Both the position numbers and the translations under genes were made by a program. A stretch of DNA of 64,000 bases, taken from the NCBI GenBank assembly GCA_024516155.1, contig JAJJXM010000094.1:81729-145728 (forward strand), given 5' to 3'. This DNA comes from Pyronema omphalodes (taxonomy: Eukaryota > Ascomycota > Pezizomycetes > Pezizales > Pyronemataceae). This document shows positions 12,042 through 23,127 of the stretch, one piece after another. Under the pieces are notes generated by a model. That model was not told the origin of the DNA, did not search any database, and saw only the letters and a list, made by a program, of their open reading frames with translations. The stretch's first letter is position 1; each line of letters starts with the position of its first letter.

Positions 12042-13443
12042 CTATCTATTTGCAATAATGAATCCCAATCCCGTAATCGCGGCACCCGCAACCATACTGG
12101 TTGCAGCTGTTATCGTGATTTCCCTCTGTGTAGTCACGACCTCCTTTTCGCTCACCAACTCCTCAGCAGCGCGCTTGATCTGGTGGTACGCATACTGTGC
12201 TTGATCGAGTGCCTTCTCCTCCCATCCCACTGGCTCCGGCCTTGTTACTATCACGGGAGTCTCTACTACTGGCTCCTCAATAACCTGTACAGGCTCTACC
12301 TCCGCAACGACCTCCTCCTTTGCTGCCGCCTCTTCCTCTGCCACTACGGCCTCTACGGCCGCAGCAGCCGCGGTCTCTAGTATCAGCTTCTCATTCTCCT
12401 CTTTAATAACCTCCCTGACCTTTTCTTCAAAGCCTCCCACAAGGCGCTTCCTCTTCCAAGGTTCCAATCCTAGCTGTACCACCACAAACAACAAAACGTT
12501 AAATCCCATCAATCCCCAAGTACCCCATGTCGACGCCCGACGGATCTTGTCACTCCAAATCTGTTCCTCGTGGTACCTCGCCAAGATGCTACGGGCAAGT
12601 TGAGCCTGAGCTTCATCTGCGGCACTCTCAGATTTTGATAACCGCTCCTGCGCAGCAAGCTCTTCTTGTTCGTTGGTATGGTCGCTACGGTAAAGCTGGG
12701 TGAAACGTTCGAGATCTGTGGATGACCACGCGTGCTTGCGTTGTAGAAGCTCATTTACTTCGCGTTGAGAGGCTGAGCGACGGTTGATAGCAGCGGTGTA
12801 GTCTTCTTTTGCTTGACGAACGGCGGCACGGGAGGCACGGACGTGTGCTTCTATAGGTGGGTTAGCCTCTACTGCTACTGTGGCTTGCTGCAGAGGACGA
12901 ATAGCAGAGGGAAACAATAACAAGGGAGAAAGCCGTACCCTGAGCTGAAATTGCCCGTTTTAATGCTTCAATCTCGGTATAGCCAGTCAGGTCGTTTAAC
13001 TTCTGTCCGGCGGTGAAGACAGCGGTTTGAAGGTCATCCATGGCCTTAGAAAAGCGTTTGGAGTATTCTGATCGCCGCCGTTCTAACTCGGAAGGGAGGT
13101 TCTTGCGGAAATCAGCGATCTGATCTGCGGGTGTGGGTTTCGAATCCGCCGTCGGCTTGAAGTCGGCAGCGGGCTTCTCTGCTGCTTCGGGGGCATTTTG
13201 AGAGGCATTGGGCTCAAAGTCAAGGGGCTTCTCTGCGGGCTTATCGCTAAATAAGTTATTAGGAGAGGGCTTCTTGTCTTCGGTTGAGTAGAACCGGGCT
13301 GTGGGCGGGAATTGACATCTGATGCACGCTGGTGTTGACTGCCGGGGGAGTTTCGAGAGCTGCCGGAAATGAAGCTGGGAATATGTCGACGCCGCGAACT
13401 TTGCGGTAGGCTGTACAGTGAAAGTTCGTACTAAAGGTCTCAT
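12042..13443 (-). CDS. SHE9: SHE9/MDM33 mitochondrial inner-membrane fission protein
   Basis: Mitochondrial inner-membrane protein that controls inner-membrane fission and shape. Two exons (minus), 13443-12939 and 12850-12042, join in phase to 437 aa. The frame is open further upstream but has no ATG there (it opens with GTG at 13545), so the ATG at 13443 is chosen. This gives [20 protein letters not shown], a basic hydroxylated mitochondrial presequence. Next come an Ala/Pro/Lys spacer, a long coiled coil ([19 protein letters not shown] through [20 protein letters not shown]) and the family core [20 protein letters not shown] with the first membrane helix followed by [17 protein letters not shown] Glu/Ala/Val-rich linker and a second hydrophobic segment ([15 protein letters not shown]) close the protein. 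Confidence 0.93.
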
Positions 13444-13999
13444 CTCGGCGTCGGGGAGGGAGACACCGATGCCGGATTGAGGGGAGAGGTGAGGTGGGAG
13501 CTGGATGACGGAGGTGCGGCTCTGGTTGGGACGAGTAGTTAACACGGCTCAGGCGGAACTACCAACACATCGGCGTGCATAGCGTAGCTGCGGGGAGACG
13601 AGTGATGAGGTCGGTAGAGAGTTTAACAAAATATATAAACCATAACACCTTAAATGCTTTTCAGTTTTGTACAATTAGCTTAAGCTACACTAAGAAAATT
13701 GAAGGGAAATCGAGGGCGTTTCATATACCCCACCTTGTATGTCGTGGTAGCTGGAAACCTCCGAATGTGGAAGAAACCCCACGCAAAAGATCTACAACAC
13801 ATTCTCGGCGTCAAGAAATTGTAGATAGCCAAATATACCCGTGTTTGAAATTCGTAATCCGTCGGGACCCTTAGTCTAGTTCAAGATCTTACATATAAAC
13901 TCATGGTCCACTCTTCGTCTTCAAGTCCCTGACCAATCCGCTAGAAGTCGCGACATCAGAGCTGCAACCCTAGCTCCTTTATACAACTACCCCGCCAAA
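13444..13999. promoter_or_regulatory. shared divergent promoter region SHE9 / HAD phosphatase
   Basis: 556 bp separate two head-to-head start codons, so both promoters must lie here. Pyrimidine-rich DNA precedes the plus-strand ATG at 14000, whose context CCAAAATGAC is a good fungal start context. No individual site is claimed. Confidence 0.5.
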
Positions 14000-14996
14000 A
14001 TGACTACCATTTACGACCCCGCCCACACTCTCGACAAGACACACCCTGAGCTTCTCCAGAAGAAGTTCATTGTCTTTACCGACTTCGATGTAACTCCTCA
14101 ATTCGTTTCAGACTCCTCTCAAAATAATAACCTCTCCGAGTAGGGAACTATTACGCGCACCGACAGTAAGCCGAACCAACGCGCCCGCAATTGAATACCT
14201 CGAAGCTGACGATCTCTCCCAGGCAATGACTATCTAACTGACAACTATGGAATGGGTTTCGCAGCCCGCCGTAAGCTCGCCGATAAAATCCTAGCAGAGG
14301 AATTGACCTTCCGGTGTGCTTTCCTGTCCCATCACCTCCAGAGTCCCTTTACTGACCCCTTCCAGTGATGGCTTCAAGCAGATGCTCGACTCAGTGGCCG
14401 TCAATAAGACCTTTGACGAGTGCCGTCAGATCGTTGTCGACAAGATCGAGCTCGACCCTGGTTTCAAGGTTTTCCTCGAATACTGTTTATCCCAGGACAT
14501 TCCCGTCATTGTATTGTCAGGAGGAATGGAGCCTTTGATCAGCGCTCTTCTTCAGAACTTGGTTGGACCCAATGAAATTCCCATTGTCTCCAACGGTGTT
14601 GGAAAAACTCCTCAGGGAACTTGGGAGATTACCTACCATGACGACAGTGGTTTTGGTCATGATAAGAGTCTCGCTATTAAGCCTTTCACCGAGGCTCGTA
14701 AGAACCTCCCTGAGGGTGAGAGACCAACTTACTTTTACTGTGGTGATGGTGTCTCGGATTTGTCAGCGGCAAAGGAGACGGATTTGTTGTTTGCGAAGGA
14801 GGGTCATGGTAAGTTCTTGCAAGGAGAAGTAAAGTAAGAGGAAGCGAGAGCTAATACAGGATTTATAGACTTGATCAACTACTGCAAGTCTTCGGGAATG
14901 CCTTACCGTGTCTTTAAGGATTTCTCCACCATTCTTGCTGATGTTAAGGATGTTGTTGAGGGTCGTAAGACTGCTGCTGAGATTGCTGAGAACTAA
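14000..14996 (+). CDS. PYP1: HAD-superfamily phosphatase, YNL010W (Pyp1)-like
   Basis: HAD subfamily IB phosphatase resembling phosphoserine and 2,3-diketo-5-methylthio-1-phosphopentane phosphatases and yeast YNL010W, a polyol phosphatase. Five exons: 14000-14089, 14144-14165, 14223-14313, 14366-14808, 14869-14996; all phases agree, 257 aa. Motif I FTDFDGTITRTDSNDYLTD carries the nucleophile and acid/base Asp pair and is split across three exons, with GTITRTD on a 22-nt exon. Motif II is VIVLSGGMEPLI, the motif III lysine lies in GFGHDKSLAIK, and motif IV is YFYCGDGVSDLSAAKETDL. The C-terminus LADVKDVVEGRKTAAEIAEN matches the yeast family. The exact substrate cannot be told from sequence. Confidence 0.92.
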
Positions 14997-17438
14997 GTTA
15001 GAGATGAAGCGCAGAAGGCGGGAGTGAAGAGGGGGAAATTACTTTGGAAAGATAGGGAGGGATAGTTAGATCGTTTATGAATATATAGCTAGATATAGAC
15101 TAGATATTTTTTGGAATACCAACTGGTTTTGGATCACAGCTTATCACCGAAGGATCGCGGAATTTAATCGACATTGCTTATCTAGCTGTGGACTCAGCGA
15201 ACTGAGTCCATCGAAGGATTACAGCAGTTCAGTCTCCTCTTTCTCTCACATTTCATTCTCCGTTCCCACCTCTACCGTCTCAACCATTTCCACCTACCTC
15301 TCTATTCGCATCCCTCCTCTATACTCCCAACTATCAACCACGTATATATCCTTCATCCAACCTCAGGCACCTTTAACAGCTCTCCTATCCCACCCGCCCC
15401 CAATTTCCAATCCTTACTCAAAGCATCTTCTTAATGCCTATAAAACCCTCAGCTCCCTTCATTCGTTATATTCCCCTTCTAATCTCCACCAAACGCACTC
15501 CAAGTTCAAACTCCAATAATAAAGGGTTTGTTTTCCCCCGGATACTAAAATTTCTTGAGATCCCAGAGGTTCTGAATTCTGAATTCTGAATACTCTCATT
15601 CCTCTTATTACTCCTGTTCTTTCCAAGCTTCGTATAGCTTCTAGTGTTGGAGTCCCCTGAAGCTTCTGAGGATAAAGCAACCATAATCTCCCTCTCTTCC
15701 ATATCACACGCAACCAACCATATTCCTATACAATACCCATAGCTAGATCCAGTTCGGCTGAGTATATCCTGTACCTGACACCGCAAACTGCTGGTATCAC
15801 AATGCGGCGGATTCCTTTGCTCAATGCTACGAGAAGCAACGTTGGATAGATGAATGGGAGATAGTGATGTGTGTTGTAATCGTCAGTGGGACTATTGGCG
15901 GAGTTGACGAGGACGGGGTGTATGTATCGAACCTGGTCTTCTAATGGAGGAAACTGGGGTATGTAATCTGACAGCATGACATGGAATGACAAAGGCAGGC
16001 CAAGGGACAGGAAGCGGAGGGTCGGGGGGGGGGGGGGGGGGGGGGGGAGGAGGAGGCATTCCACGTATATATGATTTTCAACCGCACTACCTCCAAATGC
16101 CTCGCAGTGCAGGTTCCTAGATAATATTCGATTTAATTTGATTTCATTATGACGATGCACTGGTTGGGGCCCTTAGAAACCCATGCAGGACAAGAAAATT
16201 CCACATCCTGTCCTCGTGGCCTGGGCTACCTACGCTTACTGAGCCCCCATGATATCATAAACACACAGAATCTACCTTACAACAGACAACTCTGCTTCGA
16301 TTAGCAAGGGTTGATAGATTTATCATATGATACCGCGCAGCCTTTGGGGTTTTGATAGAGGTATGGATTCTGGAGAGAGTCTTGAAGATTGAAATTGTAA
16401 ACTTGGATACGCCGGTGGGGGAATTTATAAAGTAGAATGGGATGCTCGGTTTCCGGAGTTGCTACGCAGAAGAGCTCGTATGGGTATTAGTACCCGGTTT
16501 ATGATTAATTTACAATCTTTTCTGTGGTAGAAGATGTGGGAAAGGCATCGCCTAGTTTTGAAGGCCGAGGCCTAAAGGACCTATGCGACTGTAGGATAAA
16601 ACAAGAAACGTCTACTTCATCCCATCCACCTGATCGAGGCCCTTAGACACTTTGTAACGCCCGCGGGGATTCGAATATTCAGAGTTGTGGGATGTGAATT
16701 CTAAATTAGGTCTATCATGATTGTGAAATTATTATTTTTCTGGGTAAGGCTGGCACAGGAATTTAATATTCATTTATGTAGTTGTTATCCATTCAATCAT
16801 AATCCGATCGAGGTCTGATGAGCCAATGCAGGGAAAAAAAATAGTATCCAAATCTTGTCCTAGCGTTCCCAAGCCGCCTAATGAGTCCTCCTAATACTCT
16901 CAAACCATACAATCTGCCTTACAAAAGAAACTCCTGCTACGTGCCCTTCACTACTTCTCTCCACTAAAAAAAAAATCTCCTTGCAAGACTATGTGCTGCC
17001 CAGCCTTGCCTCTCTTCCGTTTTTATCGTTGGTTTGATATTTGCCATGTGCCTAGTCCCTGCACTGGACTTCATGAACTTCGATACTTTCCGGGGAATAT
17101 AGATATTGCATCAAAGCAATCATTCAATCCCCCTAGAATAGAACCTAGGCACCTACAATCTCCATGACTCGATATTTGTAGATTTAACAAGAGAATGCAT
17201 TTAATGGGACCGAAACCACCGGTTTTACTTTGTTTTCACGTTTTCACGCGTAGAAAGAAAAGGCTAAAGCCTGTGGTTTAAGTATATAATTAAACAAACA
17301 CTACAGTATAAAGATATCAGAAACAAAAATATAACATCAATACCCAAACCGTAACCATGCTTATCTTCATCCGCCCCGCGGATTAATCAATAAGCCGTGC
17401 AAAAATTGAAAATCCCCTCTCTTGTACTCTTGCTCAGC
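14997..17438. other. 2.4-kb gene-poor spacer with degenerate internal repeat
   Basis: No conserved coding region. A C-rich stretch follows the phosphatase (15240-15480) and a G homopolymer of about 25 nt lies near 16023-16047. Two related blocks about 660 bp apart (about 16160-16295 and 16820-16945) share phrases such as CAATGCAGG, TCTTGTCCT/CCTGTCCTCG and AATCTGCCTTACAA / AATCTACCTTACAA, suggesting an old tandem duplication. ORFs at 15459-16160 cross the homopolymer and look non-coding. Confidence 0.5.
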
Positions 17439-17945
17439 TTAACCCCTATTACAACAGTTCAAAAGATTATATTTCCTTTTATCATTCCCAATAAAGACCC
17501 GGCACATCCAAATAGCAAGGGCCACAGCGATACATCCTCCAACCGCAGATGCAATAATGGTTTCTTTCTTGCTATTGTTTTTCCCTTGCTGTGTTTCCTC
17601 GGGTGATTTATCCGGTGATGCACCAACGGATGTTTCAGCACCTTTACCGGTGTTGACTATTGCTATGGAGGAAGAGGAGGAAGATTCGCCCTTGCTGTTG
17701 CTGTTGGAGGTGGCATTGTTTCCGGAATCGGAGGGATCTGGTCTGCGAGGGAGTAGCCTTTCACTGATGGTGTTCATGAAGGGTACTAGTTCCTGCAGAT
17801 GATGCCAATTAGAATTTTCGATTCATGAAGAGGATGCAATGACTGGACTGAATACCGTAACTACGGAAGGGTTGCCGGTTGGAGCAGCGTGGGATAAGGG
17901 GAGAATGAACAGAGAAAGAAAAAATATGACTTGATGGAACTTCAT
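17439..17945 (-). CDS. small secreted/membrane protein A: signal peptide, Ser-rich stalk, one TM helix
   Basis: Function unknown. Two exons (minus), 17945-17856 and 17792-17439, phase 0 intron, 147 aa. The N-terminal MKFHQVIFFLSLFILPLSHA is a clear signal peptide with a likely cleavage after SHA or AAP. A Ser/Asn/Gly-rich linker follows with a run SSSSSS, then a Lys-rich segment and one hydrophobic helix (IIASAVGGCIAVALAIWMC, about residues 111-129), and a short basic Cys-containing tail. A paralogue at 34621 keeps the exon-1 length (90 nt), the PVPx..S.SLLPRR-like and NxGKGA motifs, the TM helix and the CC tail. Conserved architecture and the shared intron argue that both are, or recently were, real genes. 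No family is recognised; topology would be type I. Confidence 0.7.
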
Positions 17946-19805
17946 TGTGATTTATTTGCGAATGCAAAAACGAACGATAGTGGAACTGCTGCCGGAGTAA
18001 AGGAACGACTTTAAACAAACAATATACTGAGGAAAGGAGCGGCACTGATATTGTAGAGCAGGAAGACACAAACCGTTCAAATCTTCATATTTATATTGTG
18101 AACCCCAAAATCACACTCCTTTCTAAAGTCTCGGAAGTTCTTGCCACAGTCCATAAGGCAGCCTGTGGTAAGAGCTAAAGTGAATAACCCTTTCAGACGT
18201 TTAAGATGCAGGTTCCCTGTAATCAAACCTTTTCAAACACCTATACGCGCAGGTAGACGTCTTATTCCCCCTCTGGTTCGTTTCCTACGTGATTCAAATG
18301 AACCAGCGTGTAAATATTTCGGGCTATCGTGGACCAATATAATCTCACGCAACCGGGTGTGCCGGAATTCAAAACTTTCACGTATACGCGTATCTACAAT
18401 TAATGTGTAGGAGAACGGCGGAGCAAGGCTGGATATTCATCCTTGTGCAAGGTACATATTTCCCTTTCACCAACAACCCGCAGAACGTTCAGTAAGGCTA
18501 CAGTAGCGCTTTTTCTATTGCCTTTTACAGCAAAAAGCAGTACTAACTCATCGATTGAAAAGTTGTCACTCAAAAATTCTAGAGTGAATAGTGCTAGGAA
18601 CGCCCTCAATCAACATAGAGAAGTCGAAACAATCTATGATTGCAGTCTTCTGTCAGATGCAATAGAAGTATTGTCGCTTCTCCATTTCTACTCTCCAATA
18701 GCTATGACCGTGTTGATGTTTTAACAAGAGACGGTGTAAATACGGTTTTCTCGGTTGGTATTTAGGTTTTCGGCTTTCATATTTCATAATTCCCTCTCTC
18801 GCCGCTTTCGGAAAGCAGTGTGAAAGAATGCGCATAAAAAGCTGAGGATGAAGTAAGCGGTAATATCTATACCGCCTCCATATTTTTTATGACACGAATT
18901 ATGCTGTCGTTTTTGGTTACACTGTAGCATTTCATAATAACGGTGGATATCAGACGGCGCGAATCATACTTGCTATTTCAATTCGTGGCGAGTATGTGGC
19001 CAAAATATCAGCTGAGGAACGAGATGTGCATGTGTAAGTTTACCAGCCGCAAAGTTTAAATAAGAAAAAGTTGTATTGGATGTAGTGCTTCTGAAGATGT
19101 ATGGCTGCTGCCAGTGTTTGAAATACCCTGGCTTCTCTTTGGCTCACTCGGATTTTGCAGTCAATGAACCCATGTCATGACAAGAAGGCGATGAACCATT
19201 GTAGCGACGATGTAGATTTGAAGTTTTTTGGTATCAGGTTGACTTTGCTTCAAGCCATAATCAATTGCTCTATGTGAATACCCATACAGCAAGATAGTAT
19301 TATTTCTTATGGGCCATTATCCAGTCACGCACAACACAGCTATGTACCGAGCCTGCGCGACACTCTCGTCTTCACTTTTTTTCTGACGGGCTACTCCCCC
19401 ACCGACTACATCTTCTCGATTCCCAGAAATATTCAAGAAACTATTTTTCGAGAAACACAATGGAAGAAGTACTTCCTTTCTCAAGAAACGTACCTCAAGA
19501 AACTATCTCTCGATCTCGAGAAACATCATCGAAAGACTACTTACTCTGTCAAGAAACACACCTCAAGTAACATTCTCTCAAGATGCATATTTGGAGATCT
19601 ACGTTCCATCTCCAGAAACAAAACTCAAGAAACACTCCCGAGAAGAGGAATGAAAGAACTAATTCCTCGCCCAAGAAACACACCTCAAGAAACACACCCC
19701 AGTAACCCCGTCCTCTCTCTCTTCTTAAACTACCGTTTCTCCCACAAATTTCAATATTTTCCTAAACCAGCTCTTCCAGCAACAATCACAAAACAGCCAC
19801 CAGTA
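17946..19805. other. shared spacer of copy A with reiterated AAGAAAC motifs
   Basis: Divergent intergenic region between the membrane-protein gene and the Sde2-like relic. From about 19425 to 19700 it holds roughly eleven imperfect copies of CTCAAGAAACACAC-type phrases at irregular 15-40 bp spacing. The same kind of array lies at the equivalent place in copies B (about 32600-32860) and C (about 39290-39400). Confidence 0.6.
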
Positions 19806-20330
19806 TCGCCACCCCAATAATTATCAACGTATTCATCACAACCTACTCAGGTCTGCCCGACGTAAACGTAGTGCTCCTTGCACCTTCCTCATCTTCCTCC
19901 GAGCTATTAATATTCCTCTATACCCGCCTATGCCTCACCGAGCATCCTTACCATCTCTGGTTATCGCCTCACACTCAACTCCATCAACAACGGCGCTTAT
20001 GACTTTCTCAGCTTTACAGGCCAACTCTGAGGAGGAGGGGATGGGAAGGAAGGATGCAGTTCCCATTCACGTGCAGTAGGTGGTCGTATGAGTTATCATC
20101 AAAAACATCAAGGAAACTCTAGTGACACCTGTAGAGGGATTCCTGGACGAAAATTACACAGTGCCAAGGAGGCAGAGGATATTGCGGCATTAATGGAAGT
20201 TACGCCGGGGATGGACAAGAAGCAGAAGGAGGCGGTAGTTGCAAGATGGATGGAGGTTATTGAGGGGGTAAAACGGCATCTGGAGGATGAAGATAAGAGG
20301 AGGTTTGCTGATGGGGCATGCGGCATGCCA
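19806..20330 (+). pseudogene. Sde2-like relic A1 (ubiquitin-like splicing factor)
   Basis: Sde2 is made as a ubiquitin-fold precursor cleaved at GG~KGG; the Lys-led C-terminal part joins the spliceosome. Here the ubiquitin-like part reads NVFITTYSGLPDVNVVLLAP then SELLIFLYTRL. A stop (TGA near 20029) and frame changes precede GGGDGKEGCSSHSRAVGGRM, which lines up with the invariant GGKGGFGSQLRAAGGRMS. After that come CRGIPGRKLHSAKEAEDIAA and PGMDKKQKEAVVARWMEVIE, matching the family's NLDGRRLRTxxEAKxLAEYL and PEMDxKEKExRRxRWE. Stops, frame breaks and loss of the cleavage motif argue for a pseudogene or strongly diverged paralogue. The match is from recalled family motifs. Confidence 0.65.
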
Positions 20331-20574
20331 CGGTTTTGTAGTTTAACCCAACCACGCCGAACCTGGGCTTGAAAATTAAATCCGGTGGTAGCATCTACGC
20401 TGCAATCCTGCAGTATATCAAACAATGCTGCAACATCGGTGTTGGTCCTGCATGGGCCTTTTAGGCCTCGGTCAGCGTATGATTCAACGAATACATAATA
20501 ACATCGGTGTTTGAATCAAACGACGGGGTGAGATCTACACTACGTTTCGCTCACATAAAGGCATGACATAGCAA

Positions 20575-20870
20575 AACTTTGTACCCTAGGGCAGGTAGCC
20601 ACATATGAATACCCATAAAAAGAACCAAGAAAACTCCGACTCCTGCAGAGGGATTCCTGGACGGCGACTACGCAGTTTCAGGAGGGGAAGAAGCTGCGGA
20701 ATTGCTGAAAGTTAAGCCTGGAATGGACAAGAAGCAGAAGGAGGCGGTAGTTGTACGATGGAGGGAGGTTATTGAGGGTGCGAAACATCAAGATAGGGAA
20801 CTATTTGAGGATGGAAATGGCTGGGGAGTTTGGAGGATATTATGACGGGAAGGAGGGCGGCTCGTTGGGT
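20575..20870 (+). pseudogene. Sde2-like relic A2, tandem partial copy
   Basis: A second partial copy of the Sde2 C-terminal region directly follows A1. GRRLRSF is read in one frame, and GGEEAAELLKVKPGMDKKQKE and REVIEGAKHQDRELFEDG in the next, so there is a one-base frameshift at about 20680. Nucleotides such as ATGGACAAGAAGCAGAAGGA are identical to A1, showing a tandem duplication. No intact ORF. Confidence 0.65.
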
Positions 20871-23127
20871 GCGGTTGAAAGCAAGTGTTAAGTTGGATTG
20901 GCCAGGCCCAGGAGAGGAAGAAGCCGGCGGTTGTACGAAATTTTCATGGCTGGGAAGAGCATGATGAGAGTGGTTATAAGAGCAACGACCAGGATGAGGC
21001 GTAATTCTGATGACACGTTATGATGTAATGGTGTTATGGTGTTGTGTTTATGGTATTATCTTTGTAGCGATTTTCATGGTTATGGGATAATATGTTAAAT
21101 ATTTTTTTATTGCCGGTATATTGTTTTTTGCCTGTAATGATGTTATTTTTTAGTTTTATTTGTCTACAAATCATCTTGTATCCTTTTGTATAAAATGCAT
21201 TTTATATCAAATCTTGATATTATTCAGAAAACCTTGCTAGCGGATCTGGAGACTCATAACTTATAATTTCTAATCTAAAACTTGCACATCACAACAGCCG
21301 TAAGAGTTTACCTCCATCTGTCTTATCTATACCCAAATCCCAAATCCCAAATCCCAAATCCCAAATCCCAAATCCCAAATCCCAAATCCCAAATCCCAAT
21401 CCCAAATCCCAAATCCCAAATCCCAAATCCCAAATCCCAAATCCCAAATCCCAAATCCCAAATCCCAAATCCCAAATCCCAAATCCCAAATCCCAAATCC
21501 CAAATCCCAAATCCCAAATCCCAAATCCCAAATCCCAAATCCCAAGACCCAAATCCCAAATCCCAAATCCCAAGACCCAAATCCCAAGACCCAAGACCCA
21601 GCACACAAACGCCCAATCCCGCATCACCAACAATTACAGCCTACAATGCTAAGAAAAAAAAACCATGATTCCAATCCGTAAATCAAACCAAAATGCCTCT
21701 AATTTCGTTATCTCCAGTTACCTCAAGATCATTCCACTATGTGTTTACAGTCAATAAGGAAAACGTTAGAGATAAACAGAGTGGCCAGGTCTCAAAGTAA
21801 GAAACTGTGATATCATGCCTTTTCTAGCCATTAGCGGGGGCAGGGGGGGGGGGGGGTTGAGAAAAAAAACCCCGAAGTTTCAACCAGTGCAGCAGGTGCA
21901 ACAGTCACCATTGTTTTAATGGAGGAAGTATTACGACATCTCATATTCCCAGCAAGTTCAGAATTTGCGCTCCCTTCATTAACCAATTTATGAACTATCA
22001 AATAAAATGTTATAAAGTACCGCTGCATTTGTATCGATTCATCATAGCCGCAACTTATTTATTCGCGCTCATAGAATATTCAGTGCGATCTACTTAGCAA
22101 ATATGTATTCATTCAATACGTGCATGCAATTTTATGGTGCGCCTCTACATATTTGTGTTTTAGTCAGCGGTGTGGCTGTGTTGTTGTGGCAATGTTGACA
22201 TTTGGTTTGTGCTTTTATGACCAGAAATTCTTTTGTCCCTCCATGCGTAGCTATACACGATCGTACCCATGAATCGGAATCACAATTCCTTCCGCACATT
22301 CTTATCAGTCTATCTGACTCCTCCCCCATAATCCCACAACCCATAATCCCCATAATCCATCCCCATAATCCCCAGAATCCCAAAATCCCCATAATCCATG
22401 CATAATCCATCCATTATCAATTATCCATAAAAACCAACACCACCCCTCTCTCCTCCTCTCCTCTTACGATAGTATCCGCACAAACAAAAAAAGAAAAACG
22501 GAAGTGATTCCCAACATCAACATCAACATCCCTAAACTCCAACACCGGAGCGGCGGGGGAACAAGGGCAGCAGGGCAGCAGGGCACCAAGACGACGCACC
22601 ATCACAGCATAGCGCAAACATATACTCCACCGAAAACCGTGGAGGCCGCGGGGGGTTATCTATACTCACAGATAAACAAACACCCGTTCATATCATCATA
22701 TCATCATATCGTAAATCGATATACCCCATCTCCAGTCTAATAAACACATCCCAATCTCGCTACACGGTATCTGTCTATCTATATCTACATCATACATGCA
22801 CATAGCCCATACGGTCATAAGGCATCACTCGTCATTTACTGACCTATTCAGATCTAAGATTTCTTGGTGGATGGAGAGGGGTTGTTGCTGGGGAATTTAT
22901 GGATACGTGGGGATGTTGTATTAAGTTTTGACTTGAGAATTACTGGTACTAATAGTACCAATAGTACCGTTATAAATGAGAATTACAGTCGCGGTATCTA
23001 CGTCCAAAATATGGGTATCAAATATCGTATGAAATATCATCCCTCCCCCCTCTTTTCCCCTCTGTACCTCTCTTCTCTCTCTTCTCTCTCTCCGCCCCCC
23101 CCCCCCCCCCCCCCCCCCCTCCTCTCA
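20871..23127. other. gene-poor spacer between Sde2-like relics and LCB3-like gene
   Basis: AT-rich DNA (about 21000-21240), a long heptanucleotide array (separate entry), a G homopolymer (about 21841-21856), a CATAATCC-type run (22330-22400) and a C homopolymer of about 27 nt (about 23093-23119) abutting the last exon of the phosphatase gene. No conserved gene is recognised. Confidence 0.55.
21329..21600. repeat. CCCAAAT heptanucleotide tandem array
   Basis: About 38 copies of CCCAAAT with one 6-bp unit (CCCAAT) near 21395 and, at the right end, variant units CCCAAGA. The heptamer cycles through all reading frames and lacks stops in several, so long ORFs on both strands here are artefacts. 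Confidence 0.95.

Larger units (their letters stand above)
17439..20330. repeat. segmental duplication copy A
   Basis: Segment with a small membrane-protein gene (minus) and a divergent Sde2-like relic (plus). Its organisation and much of its spacer recur, inverted, at 31930-35103. Matching spacer phrases include GGTACATATTTCCCTTTCA near 18450 against its reverse complement near 34125, and the GTATCAGGTTGAC / GCATCAGGTTGAC block at 19230 against 33110. The two copies have diverged substantially. Confidence 0.8.

Noticed and set aside
13444..13545. Longer N-terminus for SHE9
   Set aside because: The frame is open but opens with GTG and contains no ATG before 13443; the presequence fits the ATG at 13443.
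15459..16160. ORFs of 84-144 codons on the minus strand
   Set aside because: They cross a G homopolymer, lack conserved motifs and have no splice-supported continuation.
21282..21668. Long ORFs on both strands across the CCCAAAT array
   Set aside because: A 7-bp unit without stop codons opens all frames; the predicted peptides are pure repeats with no flanking conserved sequence.
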